NCBI GenBank assembly: GCA_026417735.1
Contig: JAOACR010000023.1
Location: 163,438-227,437, forward strand
Source: Kiritimatiellia bacterium
Lineage (GTDB): Bacteria > Verrucomicrobiota > Kiritimatiellia > PWTM01
DNA: 64,000 nucleotides
Direction: 5' to 3'
The translations under genes and the position numbers were made by a program. Shown here piece by piece: positions 17,765 to 26,001 of the stretch. The notes below the pieces were generated by a model. That model did not search any database, was not told where the DNA came from, and saw only the letters and a list, made by a program, of their open reading frames with translations. How positions within the stretch are numbered: position 1 is the stretch's first letter; each line of letters begins with the position of its first letter.

Positions 17765-18915
17765 TGACGGACTCGCGCGACGCCGTCTCCGCCGCCGATC
17801 TCGCCCACGACATCTACGAGACACGGGATCGGGCGGTCCGCCCGCTGTTCCGCTCTCCTCGACCCGTCCGGGAGCGGCGGCGCCGCGCCCGCCGCTGGGT
17901 GTCCGCGCTGGTGATCGTCGCCGTACTGTATGCGGGCGGAGGTCTGGTCTATGTGATGGTTCGCCGGCGGGAGGCACCGGCGACGCCGGCGCCGGCATCC
18001 CCGCCGGCCACCGCCGCTGCGCGAGTGGGAGGCGCCGCGGACGCAAGCCTTCTGACCACCATCGAGCGATTGCGGGAGCAGAGCCGGCGCGAGAGCGCGG
18101 ATCTGCCGGAGTTTCACCGGCTGCTCGATCGCGGGCTGGTTGCAAAAGCCGGCGCGCTGGCCGACCGCGCGCTCGAAGCTGCGCCAGAGAGCATCGCCTG
18201 GCGCGCGGCGCGGGCACGCGTGCGGCTGCAGCTGGAGCAGCTGCGCGAAGCGGAGGAGGACTGTCTGGCCGTGCTGGCGGCGCAGCCCCGGAACGTCGAG
18301 GCGCGGGAGACGCTCGCGATGTCGCTGCTGATGCAGTCGCGGCCGGCGCCCGCCTACGCGGCGGCGCGGTGGGTCTTGGAGGACGATCCCGGGCGCACGT
18401 CCGCGCTCGAAATTGCCGCGCGTGCCGCGATCGAGGGTGGGCTGTATCCCGATGCGATCGTGCACCTCCGCCGCTGGCTCGAGCTGCGACCCGGTCTGGC
18501 GGTCGCGCGCGATCTGCTCGGACTGGCCTACCTACGCAGTGGCGAGTATGGCAAGGCGGCGTTCGTGCTGGAGGATCTCGCGCGCGAGCCCGCCGCAACC
18601 GAGGCGACTTTCCTCAACCTGGCGCTGGTGTACGCCGCGCTGCGGCAATCGGGCGACGTGACGCGCGTCTTTGGCGATGCGGCCCAGCGGCTCTCCCCGA
18701 AGACGGTCGTGCAGTGGTTTGCGCGCCCCGACTTTGCTCAGCTGCGGGACGACTCGAGGGTGATGGCGTTCATGGAACACCTGATCAGCGCCACCACGCC
18801 GGCGCTCTCGCTGCGGATGCCGGAGCGGCCGAGCGGACCCGGGGCGGGCGAGCTAACGCTCGGTCTCGCACCGCCGAGCGAGGCGATCTGGACGCGCCGG
18901 CGGGTGGAGCGCTGA
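17764..18915 (+). CDS. Membrane-anchored TPR protein
   Basis: This 383-residue protein has a basic cytoplasmic N-terminus (RERRRRARRW), one membrane helix (VSALVIVAVLYAGGGLVYVM) and an Ala/Pro linker. A periplasmic part follows, built of tetratricopeptide repeats from about residue 115 to 320, for example AGALADRALEAAPESIAWRA, AEEDCLAVLAAQPRNVEARE and AIVHLRRWLELRPGLAVARD. TPR arrays act as protein-interaction scaffolds. The start overlaps the BON lipoprotein stop by one base (TGATG). The glycosyltransferase gene follows 13 bp later, suggesting a three-gene envelope operon. The partner is unknown. Confidence 0.8.
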   Translation: MTDSRDAVSAADLAHDIYETRDRAVRPLFRSPRPVRERRRRARRWVSALVIVAVLYAGGGLVYVMVRRREAPATPAPASPPATAAARVGGAADASLLTTIERLREQSRRESADLPEFHRLLDRGLVAKAGALADRALEAAPESIAWRAARARVRLQLEQLREAEEDCLAVLAAQPRNVEARETLAMSLLMQSRPAPAYAAARWVLEDDPGRTSALEIAARAAIEGGLYPDAIVHLRRWLELRPGLAVARDLLGLAYLRSGEYGKAAFVLEDLAREPAATEATFLNLALVYAALRQSGDVTRVFGDAAQRLSPKTVVQWFARPDFAQLRDDSRVMAFMEHLISATTPALSLRMPERPSGPGAGELTLGLAPPSEAIWTRRRVER

Positions 18916-18928
18916 GTCGGTTCGTCGC

Positions 18929-19969
18929 ATGGTGCCGGCGCTGCCCGGAGCCGACAGCCCGCGCGTCTCGGTGCTGATGCCGTGCCGCAATGCGCGTTCG
19001 ACGATCGAACGCGCCGTCGAAAGCCTCCGCCGACAGACGCTCGCGGACTTTGAGGTCGTTGTAGTGGACGACGGCTCCACGGACGGCACCGGCGCGTGGC
19101 TGCGCGAGTATGCACGGCGCGATCACCGGTTCCGTGTGATGCGTTCCAAATCGCGCCCCGGACTTGTCGCAGCGCTGAACGAGGGTCTGTCCCGCTGCCG
19201 CGCCCCCTACGTGGCCCGCATGGACGCCGACGACATCGCGCACCCGCGGCGGTTGGAGCTGCAGGCCGCATTCCTCGACGCGCATCCGGAGGTCGCCGTG
19301 GTCGCCGCGCGTGTTCGCGCTGCCGGCGATCCGCCTGGCCCCGGGTGGCGGCGCTATGTGAGCTGGGTGAACCGGCCGCTGCACCACGGCGCGATCGTCC
19401 GAAACCTGCTGATCGAGAGCCCGCTGCCGCATCCGTCCGTGATGGTCCGCCGCCGTTGGTATCAGCGCGTGGGTGGTTACCGCGAGTTCGACGGGCCCGA
19501 GGATTACGATTTGTGGCTGCGGATGTGGCGGGCCGGTGCGAAGTTTGCGCGGCTGCCCGACGTGCTGCTCGACTGGTGGGACTGGCCGGGACGGCTCACC
19601 CGAACGGACCCGCGCTATTCTCCGGAACAGTTCTTGCGGTTGAAAGCGCAGGCGCTGGTCGAGGGGCCGCTGGGCACCGCCGATGCGGTGATCATTTGGG
19701 GAGCGGGGCGGATTGGGCGCCGGCTGGCCCGCGAGCTGGAGCACGCCGGTCGTCCGCCTGCCGCATTTGTGGATATTGATCCGCGCAAAATCGGGCGACT
19801 TCGCCGTGGTCGGCCGGTGCTGGCGCCGCACGAGCTGCCCGATGCGATCGCGGGCCGTCGCGCGATCGTGCTGGCCGCCGTCGGCGCACCAGGCGGCCGT
19901 GCGCAGATTCGCGCGCGTCTTCGTGCGCTGGGATTGCGCGAAGGCCGTGACTGGTGGGCCGTCGCCTGA
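18929..19969 (+). CDS. Family 2 glycosyltransferase with C-terminal Rossmann-like domain
   Basis: The first 250 of 346 residues are a GT-A family 2 glycosyltransferase: RVSVLMPCRNARSTIERAVE, the nucleotide-binding VVVVDDGSTDGTGAW, the metal-binding ARMDADDIAHPRRLELQ and the acceptor-side EDYDLWLRMW. From residue 253 a second module begins with a glycine-rich VIIWGAGRIGRRLARELE, followed by AAFVDIDPRKIGRLRRGRPV and ending in LREGRDWWAVA. This resembles NAD/sugar-binding Rossmann folds found at the ends of some sugar acyltransferases and methyltransferases. The fusion is unusual but unbroken. It is predicted to be cytoplasmic and to act in glycan assembly. It follows the TPR gene closely. Confidence 0.9.
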   Translation: MVPALPGADSPRVSVLMPCRNARSTIERAVESLRRQTLADFEVVVVDDGSTDGTGAWLREYARRDHRFRVMRSKSRPGLVAALNEGLSRCRAPYVARMDADDIAHPRRLELQAAFLDAHPEVAVVAARVRAAGDPPGPGWRRYVSWVNRPLHHGAIVRNLLIESPLPHPSVMVRRRWYQRVGGYREFDGPEDYDLWLRMWRAGAKFARLPDVLLDWWDWPGRLTRTDPRYSPEQFLRLKAQALVEGPLGTADAVIIWGAGRIGRRLARELEHAGRPPAAFVDIDPRKIGRLRRGRPVLAPHELPDAIAGRRAIVLAAVGAPGGRAQIRARLRALGLREGRDWWAVA

Positions 19970-20073
19970 ATGTCCACAATCGGAGGAGCGGCGGGTGGTC
20001 TCCGTTTTTCCCGCGGACAGGGCCCCCAATGATGCGTGGGTTGTGCGATGCAAGGACCCTGCGGGACCGCTCA

Positions 20074-20103
20074 TTGCGGTGTGCGTCCTTCGTGTCCTAT
20101 ACT
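20074..20103 (+). promoter_or_regulatory. Candidate promoter of the GH116 gene
   Basis: TTGCGG (20074-20079) and TATACT (20098-20103) are spaced 18 bp, 42 bp before the ATG at 20146. A near-identical pair (TTGCGC, 17 bp, TATACT) precedes the GH106 gene. Confidence 0.4.
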
Positions 20104-20145
20104 CGCAAACAGCGGTCTCATTGGTTGCGATGGAGGCGCTGGCCA

Positions 20146-23100
20146 ATGGTACGCAAACCAACTGGAAGCAGTAATCTTCACCGGCGTCGGTTCTTGGCGC
20201 TCAACGCCTATACCGTGGCAGCGACGTGGTTGGGCTCAACGGTATCGGCCGCGTCGCGGCAAATTCGGCCGGACTTTGAGCGACTGGTACCCGCGCTGAA
20301 AGGCTTGGATCCCAGCTGGATCGCAGGACTCACCGCTCATTCCGAGCCGCTTCGGGCCACATGGCCGGAGTCGAAGTGGATCGGCATGCCAGTTGGGGGT
20401 ATCTGCGCCGGACAGTTGTATTTGAGCGGGGATGGCCGGTTGTGGCTCTGGGATATTACCAATGAACATCGGCCGACCGCGACAGAAAGCTATCGGAGTC
20501 CGAAGGAGCCTCGCTCGCCGGTGCGGCAGGGGTTTGCGATTCGTTTGCTTGACGAACCGCCCCATCTTCGCCCGCTCGATCATACAGGTTGGGAGACGGT
20601 GGAATTCACGGGCGAGTACCCGATTGCGCAGGTGGTGTACCGTGATGGTGCATCGCCGCTCGAAGTCCGCCTGGAGGCGTTCAGCCCGTTCGTGCCCTTG
20701 AATGCGATGGACTCCGCGCTGCCCGCCACCGTTCTGCGATTTACCGTCGTCAACCGGGGCTCGAAGCCGGTTCGGTTCGAGTTTGCGGGCTGGCTGGAGA
20801 ACATGGTCCGTCGGCGTAGCGGATTGGGGCGGGACGAAGTGCGGGTCAATCGCGTAGTAACGACGGAATGGGGTCATTGCTTGCTCGGCGGTGTCAGTGA
20901 ACGGCCTGCTGGTGCAGCCCAAGCGGAGCGACCGGACATCGTGTTTGAGGATTTTGAGCGGGAGACCTATGCACCTTGGCATGTCGAGGGGACAGCGTTT
21001 GGTCAAGGCCCGGTGCGGCAGGCGGATGTGCCCCCCTATATGGGGCTGCTCGGGATTCATGGTGAGAGGGCGGTCAATTCACATGCGGCGGGATCCGGCT
21101 CAGTAGCCGAACGAGACCGGGCGACTGGTGTTTTGCTCAGCCCTCCCTTCCGGATCGAGCGGCACTACATCCGGCTGCGAATCGGTGGCGGTGCCCATAC
21201 GGGGCGAACCTGTGCGGAACTGTTGGTGGATGGGCAGGTGGTGCGGTCCGCGACCGGCCGGAACGTGAATCGGATGGAGCCGGTGGTTTGGGATGTGCGC
21301 GAGTGGGCCGGCCGCGAGGCGCGCATTCGGATCGTGGACCGTGCCAGCGAGGGGTGGGGACAGATCGGGGTGGACCATATTGTCTTCACGGACGCAGGTC
21401 CCACACCCGCGGAAATGGCACGCCGACCGGACCACGGCAGCGTTGCACTCGCGTTGATCGGCGGTGCAGACCGTTCGGCCGCAAAGGTGGCAGGGGAGCT
21501 TCCGGCCGCCGCGTTCGATGCCGGTGGGACAGCTGAGGCGGTTTCGATCGTCGAGCCGCTGGTAGGTGCCCTGGTACGCCGCTTCGAGCTGCCGCCGGGT
21601 GATCGCCAGGAGATTGTGGCGGTGCTTGCGTGGTACTTCCCCCATCTCGAGGAGGTGCCCGCGTTCGGCAGTCTGGCGACCTCACGACGGCGCTGGTATG
21701 CATCGCGTTTCCGCGATGCCGCTGAGGTGGCCGCCCATGTTGCGACGCGGCTCGAAGAATTGACAGGCCTGACGCGGTCATGGCGGGACACGTGGTATGA
21801 CACCACACTGCCCCGCTGGTTGATGGACCGCATCGGTGCCACGGTCTGCAATCTCGCGACCAACACCTGCATCTGGTTTGATGACGGCCGCTTCTACGCG
21901 TGGGAAGGTGTCGGCTGCTGCGCGGGTACTTGCACCCATGTCTGGCAGTATGCGCAGGCGGTGAGCCGCTTGTTTCCGGAGCTGGAACGCAGCGCCCGCG
22001 AGATTGCCGATTTCGGGCATGGGTGGGATCCGACGACAGGCGCAATCTGGTTTCGTGGTGAGCACCACCGAGGCTGGGCAGTGGACGGACAGGCGGGCAC
22101 CATTCTTCGTGTCCTCCGCGAACATCGAATGAGCGTTGACGACACGTTCCTTCGCCGCCTCTGGCCACGGGTGCGACGCGCAATCGAGTTTCTCATCGGG
22201 CAGGACGGCGATGGTGACGGGTTGCTCGCGGGGCGACAGCACAACACGCTGGACGAAGACTGGTTCGGCCCCGTGGCATGGTTGAGCGGGATGTATCTCG
22301 CCGCGCTGCGGGCGGCCGAGGCAATGGCTCGGATCGTCGGCGATGCCGCCACGGCAGAGCGTTATCGCGCGCTGGCCGAGCGCGGCAGCGAAACGCTGGT
22401 TCGAGAGCTGTTCGATGGCGAGTACTTCATTAACATTCCCGATCCGGCGCATCCGACCGCGGTGAACTCCGGCACCGGCTGTCTGATCGACCAAGTCTAC
22501 GGCCAGTGCTGGGCCTGGCAGCTCGGTTTGCCTCGTGTGATTCCCCAGCGGGAAACATTGTCCGCACTGCGGGCGATCTGGCGCTACAACTTTGTGCCCG
22601 ATGTCGGCCCCTGGCGGCGAGCAAATCCGGACGGGCGTTACTTTGCGATGGACGGCGAGGCGGGCGTGGTCATGTGCACCTTTCCAAGGGAGGATTGGGA
22701 CTTCCAACGTGCGAAGGGCGGTCCGGATCGACCTGCGTCTCACGCGCAATATTTCAACGAATGTTGGACGGGGTCGGAGTACCAGTTGGCGGCGCACATG
22801 ATTTTTGAGGGTCTGGTCACCGAGGGCCTTGCGATCGTGCGCGCAGTGCACGACCGCTACGCGCCGGCGAAGCGCAATCCATACAACGAAATCGAGTGCG
22901 GCGACCACTACGCACGTGCCCTGGCAAGTTGGGCAGTGCTGCTGGCGTTGTCGGGTTTCGAGCACGACGGCCCCGCCGGTCTGCTCGGCTTTGCGCCGCG
23001 TCTGACGCCGGACAGCTTTCGCGCGCCATTCACCGCGGCCGGAGGTTGGGGGACATACGAACAGCGCCGAGAAAATGGACGATGGCGCGCGCGCATCACC

Positions 23101-23295
23101 GTGCGGTACGGGCGTCTCCGCCTTTCGGAATTGCGATTGTCGCCGCCCCGCCGCGCGCCAGTGGAGGTGCGTCTGGCGGGCCGGGCGGTTGTGACGCAGA
23201 GTTCGGCAATGCCCGACGGGCGACTCGCACTGCGCTGGGTGGAGCCGCTAGAGGTGGGACCCGATGGACCGCTCGAGGTAGAAATTGCTGGCTGA
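20146..23295 (+). CDS. Exported GH116-family glycoside hydrolase with inserted beta-sandwich
   Basis: This is a 1049-residue enzyme of the GH116 (GBA2/DUF608) family, whose members are retaining beta-glucosidases or xylosidases. The ATG at 20146 has GGAGG about 9 nt upstream and opens a twin-arginine leader (LHRRRFLALNAYTVAATWLG). The N-terminal GBA2-type domain shows GMPVGGICAGQLYLSGDGRL. Residues about 267-415 are an extra module (EDFERETYAPWHVEGTAFG onwards, with GRTCAELLVDGQVVRSATGR) resembling the jelly-roll seen in GH32-type proteins. The catalytic (alpha/alpha)6 part follows. By alignment with GBA2 motifs, E587 in AWEGVGCCAGTCTHVW is the likely nucleophile and D703 in HNTLDEDWFG the acid/base. 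The substrate is not certain. It is probably periplasmic and single-gene. Confidence 0.9.
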   Translation: MVRKPTGSSNLHRRRFLALNAYTVAATWLGSTVSAASRQIRPDFERLVPALKGLDPSWIAGLTAHSEPLRATWPESKWIGMPVGGICAGQLYLSGDGRLWLWDITNEHRPTATESYRSPKEPRSPVRQGFAIRLLDEPPHLRPLDHTGWETVEFTGEYPIAQVVYRDGASPLEVRLEAFSPFVPLNAMDSALPATVLRFTVVNRGSKPVRFEFAGWLENMVRRRSGLGRDEVRVNRVVTTEWGHCLLGGVSERPAGAAQAERPDIVFEDFERETYAPWHVEGTAFGQGPVRQADVPPYMGLLGIHGERAVNSHAAGSGSVAERDRATGVLLSPPFRIERHYIRLRIGGGAHTGRTCAELLVDGQVVRSATGRNVNRMEPVVWDVREWAGREARIRIVDRASEGWGQIGVDHIVFTDAGPTPAEMARRPDHGSVALALIGGADRSAAKVAGELPAAAFDAGGTAEAVSIVEPLVGALVRRFELPPGDRQEIVAVLAWYFPHLEEVPAFGSLATSRRRWYASRFRDAAEVAAHVATRLEELTGLTRSWRDTWYDTTLPRWLMDRIGATVCNLATNTCIWFDDGRFYAWEGVGCCAGTCTHVWQYAQAVSRLFPELERSAREIADFGHGWDPTTGAIWFRGEHHRGWAVDGQAGTILRVLREHRMSVDDTFLRRLWPRVRRAIEFLIGQDGDGDGLLAGRQHNTLDEDWFGPVAWLSGMYLAALRAAEAMARIVGDAATAERYRALAERGSETLVRELFDGEYFINIPDPAHPTAVNSGTGCLIDQVYGQCWAWQLGLPRVIPQRETLSALRAIWRYNFVPDVGPWRRANPDGRYFAMDGEAGVVMCTFPREDWDFQRAKGGPDRPASHAQYFNECWTGSEYQLAAHMIFEGLVTEGLAIVRAVHDRYAPAKRNPYNEIECGDHYARALASWAVLLALSGFEHDGPAGLLGFAPRLTPDSFRAPFTAAGGWGTYEQRRENGRWRARITVRYGRLRLSELRLSPPRRAPVEVRLAGRAVVTQSSAMPDGRLALRWVEPLEVGPDGPLEVEIAG

Positions 23296-23350
23296 CCGAC
23301 CGCGGTAGAGGACGCACGAAGGGCAGGACTGTCGTGATGGAGGGCCGGGG

Positions 23351-23379
23351 TTGTGGCATCGAACCGCCTGGGATAGACT
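23351..23379 (+). promoter_or_regulatory. Candidate promoter of tpiA
   Basis: TTGTGG (23351-23356) and TAGACT (23374-23379) are separated by 17 bp, 32 bp before the tpiA ATG. The segment after the -10 (GCTGCGCTCGTG) is shared with the BON lipoprotein promoter region. Confidence 0.4.
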
Positions 23380-23411
23380 GCTGCGCTCGTGTTTGAGAAA
23401 GGATGACCGCG

Positions 23412-24167
23412 ATGCGTACGCCGATTGTGGCCGGCAATTGGAAGATGCATAAAACCGCCCGTGAGGCCGCCGCGCTCGCCGCGGAGATCCGGGGCGCGCT
23501 GGCAGGCTTTGCCGCCGTGGAATGTGTGCTCTGCCCGCCGTTCACGAGCCTTCGGGCGGTGCGCGAGGTGATTGCGGATACCCCGATCCGGCTTGGCGCG
23601 CAGAACGTGCACTGGGAGAACTCAGGCGCGTTCACGGGGGAAATCTCCGCGGCCATGCTGGTGGAGGAAGGATGCCGATATGTGATCGTCGGCCACAGCG
23701 AGCGCCGGCAGTACTTTGGAGAAACGGATGACACGGTGAACCGCCGCGCGCGCGCGGCGCTGGCGGCGGGGCTGTGCCCGATCGTGTGTGTCGGCGAAAC
23801 GCTCGCGGAGCGTGAAGCCGGCCAGACGCTCTCGGTGATTGAACGCCAGGTGCGCGCGGGCCTGGCAGGGCTAGTGGGCGCGGATTGGGACCGGTTGGTG
23901 ATCGCGTACGAACCGGTCTGGGCGATCGGCACTGGCCGCACCGCAACCGCCGCGCAGGCACAAGAAGTGCATGCGCTCATCCGCCGGTTGCTGGGCGATC
24001 TGGCCGGCGGGGCGGCGTCGAGGGTCCGCATTCAGTACGGCGGTAGCGTGAAGCCGGAAAATGCGGCGGAACTGTTCCGCCAGCCCGATGTGGACGGCGG
24101 GTTGATCGGTGGCGCCTCATTGCAGGCCGCCTCGTTCGCCGCGATCGTGCGCGCGGCGGCGCGTTGA
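23412..24167 (+). CDS. tpiA: Triosephosphate isomerase
   Basis: TpiA interconverts dihydroxyacetone phosphate and glyceraldehyde 3-phosphate in glycolysis. The 251-residue protein has the N-terminal substrate Lys motif ([12 protein letters not shown]), the catalytic His loop ([12 protein letters not shown]), the catalytic Glu and flexible loop ([14 protein letters not shown]), and the phosphate-binding [13 protein letters not shown]. The ATG at 23412 is preferred over the in-frame ATG three codons earlier because AAGGA lies 8 nt before it, while it would directly abut the earlier ATG. It heads a plus-strand unit with secG 33 bp downstream, a gene pair also common elsewhere. Confidence 0.97.
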   Translation: MRTPIVAGNWKMHKTAREAAALAAEIRGALAGFAAVECVLCPPFTSLRAVREVIADTPIRLGAQNVHWENSGAFTGEISAAMLVEEGCRYVIVGHSERRQYFGETDDTVNRRARAALAAGLCPIVCVGETLAEREAGQTLSVIERQVRAGLAGLVGADWDRLVIAYEPVWAIGTGRTATAAQAQEVHALIRRLLGDLAGGAASRVRIQYGGSVKPENAAELFRQPDVDGGLIGGASLQAASFAAIVRAAAR

Positions 24168-24200
24168 ACCGGCGGCGGGTGCAGACGGGAGACTCGAGTC

Positions 24201-24689
24201 ATGGAGGTTCTGAGAGGTTTGCTGGTGGTGATCGAGGCGCTACTGAGCCTGATGGTGATTGGTGTGATCCTGCTGCAGAAATCGCGGGAGCAGGGGCTTG
24301 GCCTCGCGTTCGGCGCGAACATCGGCGAGACGATCTTCGGTTCCCGGGCCGGCAATGTGCTGACGCGCGCGACGATCTGGCTCGCCTCCCTGTTCATGAT
24401 CAACACGGTTGTGCTGGCGATCCTCTTCAGCGGGCGGCGCGAAAGCCTGTTGGAAAAAGCCGAGGGAGCACGCGCAACCACCGAGCAACCCGCACGACCG
24501 GCCTCCGCCACCCCGGCACCGGCGCAGCCGGGCACCGCCCCTGCGCCGACTGCACCCGCCGCTGGAACGCCGATTACCGTGCCAGTGACCGTGCCGGCGC
24601 CCACGGTTTCGCCGGCCCCGGCCTCATCCCCAGATGCTGCGGCGTCCACCCCGCCGCCGTCGCCTCAACCGGCGCCGCCAACTCCGTAG
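24201..24689 (+). CDS. secG: Preprotein translocase subunit SecG
   Basis: SecG is the small auxiliary subunit of the SecYEG channel. The first about 75 residues show the family pattern of two membrane helices around a Gly-rich cytoplasmic loop: [37 protein letters not shown] with [16 protein letters not shown], and [17 protein letters not shown]. The remaining about 85 residues form a low-complexity Pro/Ala/Thr tail, making the protein (162 residues) about twice the E. coli length. Such tails occur in other PVC-group SecG proteins. It lies between tpiA and pdxH and is probably co-transcribed. Confidence 0.93.
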   Translation: MEVLRGLLVVIEALLSLMVIGVILLQKSREQGLGLAFGANIGETIFGSRAGNVLTRATIWLASLFMINTVVLAILFSGRRESLLEKAEGARATTEQPARPASATPAPAQPGTAPAPTAPAAGTPITVPVTVPAPTVSPAPASSPDAAASTPPPSPQPAPPTP

Positions 24690-24741
24690 GAACCAGCGGG
24701 GCCGCGTTCCACCTGGAGATACGCGGCAGAAAGATCCGGCC

Positions 24742-25386
24742 ATGTCCGTGATCGCCAGAATCGCCGGCCTGCCGGGCGTAGTGTTCGGCCTCCACGAGCG
24801 CGCGCTGGATCCGAATCCGATCCGTCAGTTTCACCGCTGGCTGGCCTTTGCGCGTCGCGCCGGCTGTTTCTGGCCCACCTCGTTCTGCCTGTCCACCGTC
24901 GGTCTGGACGGACGCCCGGCCGGCCGCATGATGCTGCTGAAAGGAGCTGACGAGCGCGGATTCGCCTTCTACACGCATGTGGTCGGTCGCAAGGCGGAAG
25001 AGCTCCGCCAAGTCCCCCACGCCGCAATGACCTTCCACTGGAACGAACTCATTCGGCAAGTCCGTGTCGAGGGCCGAGTAGAGCCCATCCCCCGGGAGGA
25101 GGCCGAGGCGTACTTCGCCACTCGTCCTCGCATGAGTCAGATCGGTGCATGGGCCTCGCGCCAGAGCCAGCCGCTCGCGTCGCGTCGCGAGTTTCTCGAA
25201 CGGTGCCGCGAGATCGGCCGTCGCTTCCGCGGCCGCGAGATACCGTTGCCGCCCCACTGGGGCGGCTACCGCGTGGTGCCGGCGACGATCGAGTTCTGGC
25301 AGGGCCGACCCAATCGGCTGCACGACCGTTTCCGATATACGCGGACGGGCGGTGGCACCTGGACGATCGAACGGCTCTACCCGTGA
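24742..25386 (+). CDS. pdxH: Pyridoxamine 5'-phosphate oxidase
   Basis: PdxH oxidises pyridoxine or pyridoxamine 5'-phosphate to pyridoxal 5'-phosphate with FMN and oxygen. The 214-residue length fits. Motifs are [36 protein letters not shown] and [19 protein letters not shown] for FMN and substrate binding, and the C-terminal dimerisation/active-site stretch [20 protein letters not shown] followed by [10 protein letters not shown]. The ATG at 24742 is the first that matches family starts. It lies 52 bp after secG. A hairpin with six T residues overlaps its stop codon. The enzyme needs oxygen, suggesting the organism meets oxygen at times. Confidence 0.95.
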   Translation: MSVIARIAGLPGVVFGLHERALDPNPIRQFHRWLAFARRAGCFWPTSFCLSTVGLDGRPAGRMMLLKGADERGFAFYTHVVGRKAEELRQVPHAAMTFHWNELIRQVRVEGRVEPIPREEAEAYFATRPRMSQIGAWASRQSQPLASRREFLERCREIGRRFRGREIPLPPHWGGYRVVPATIEFWQGRPNRLHDRFRYTRTGGGTWTIERLYP

Positions 25387-25395
25387 GCCTTTTTT
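25373..25395 (+). terminator. Terminator-like hairpin at the pdxH stop codon
   Basis: GGCTC (25373-25377) and GAGCC (25385-25389) form a 5-bp stem with a 7-nt loop, followed by six T residues (25390-25395). The stem includes the pdxH stop codon. The short stem makes it at best a weak or partial terminator before yjbQ. Confidence 0.4.
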
Positions 25396-25450
25396 GCCTG
25401 ATGCTGCACTCCCGCGCCGCACAACAAAACCCTGGAGAGTTCGGACCACG

Positions 25451-25867
25451 ATGAAAAGCTACCGTCACGAACTGACCTTCCACACCCCAACCCGCCGCGC
25501 CTTTCTGAACATCACACCACAGGTCGAGGAGGCGGTGCGCGCCAGCGGCGTGCGGGAAGGACTGTGCCTCGTCAACGCGATGCACATCACCGCCAGCGTG
25601 TTCATCAACGACGACGAGCGCGGCCTCCACCAGGACTTCGAGCGCTGGCTCGAACGTCTCGCGCCGGAGAAACCCTATGACCAGTACGCCCATAACGGTG
25701 CGGAGGACAATGCCGACGCGCACCTGAAGCGCCAGATCATGGGGCGCGAAGTCGTTGTCGCGATCACCAACGGCCGGCTGGATTTCGGCCCGTGGGAGCA
25801 GATTTTCTACGGTGAATTTGACGGTCGTCGCCCGAAGCGCGTGCTGATCAAGATCATTGGGGAGTAA
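25451..25867 (+). CDS. YjbQ/UPF0047 family protein (secondary thiamine-phosphate synthase type)
   Basis: This is a 138-residue protein of the YjbQ family, whose E. coli member shows weak thiamine-phosphate synthase activity but whose main role is unsettled. Family signatures are present: [40 protein letters not shown] and [20 protein letters not shown], which contain the His, Asn and Glu residues thought to bind metal. The ATG at 25451 has GAG-rich sequence (CTGGAGAG) upstream. It is cytoplasmic. It sits 64 bp after pdxH and 134 bp before ilvC, so a vitamin-metabolism link with pdxH is possible but unproven. Confidence 0.88.
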   Translation: MKSYRHELTFHTPTRRAFLNITPQVEEAVRASGVREGLCLVNAMHITASVFINDDERGLHQDFERWLERLAPEKPYDQYAHNGAEDNADAHLKRQIMGREVVVAITNGRLDFGPWEQIFYGEFDGRRPKRVLIKIIGE

Positions 25868-25942
25868 CCGCAGGCCACGCCGACGCAGGGCAGACCGCCA
25901 AGCGTTTGCGGTCGCGTGGTTCCCCGCGTAACATCGCCCTTT

Positions 25943-25982
25943 CGTGCGGGCCTGCGGCGCAGGCCGCTGTAACCCCCGCACG
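25943..25982 (+). promoter_or_regulatory. Structured leader hairpin upstream of ilvC
   Basis: CGTGCGGG (25943-25950) pairs perfectly with CCCGCACG (25975-25982), and within it CCTGC/GCAGG closes a GGC loop (25951-25963). The structure ends just before the GAAAGGA ribosome-binding site of ilvC. No run of T residues follows, so it is not a simple terminator. A regulatory role is inference from position only. Confidence 0.35.
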
Positions 25983-26001
25983 GCGCGAAAGGATACCCGT
26001 C

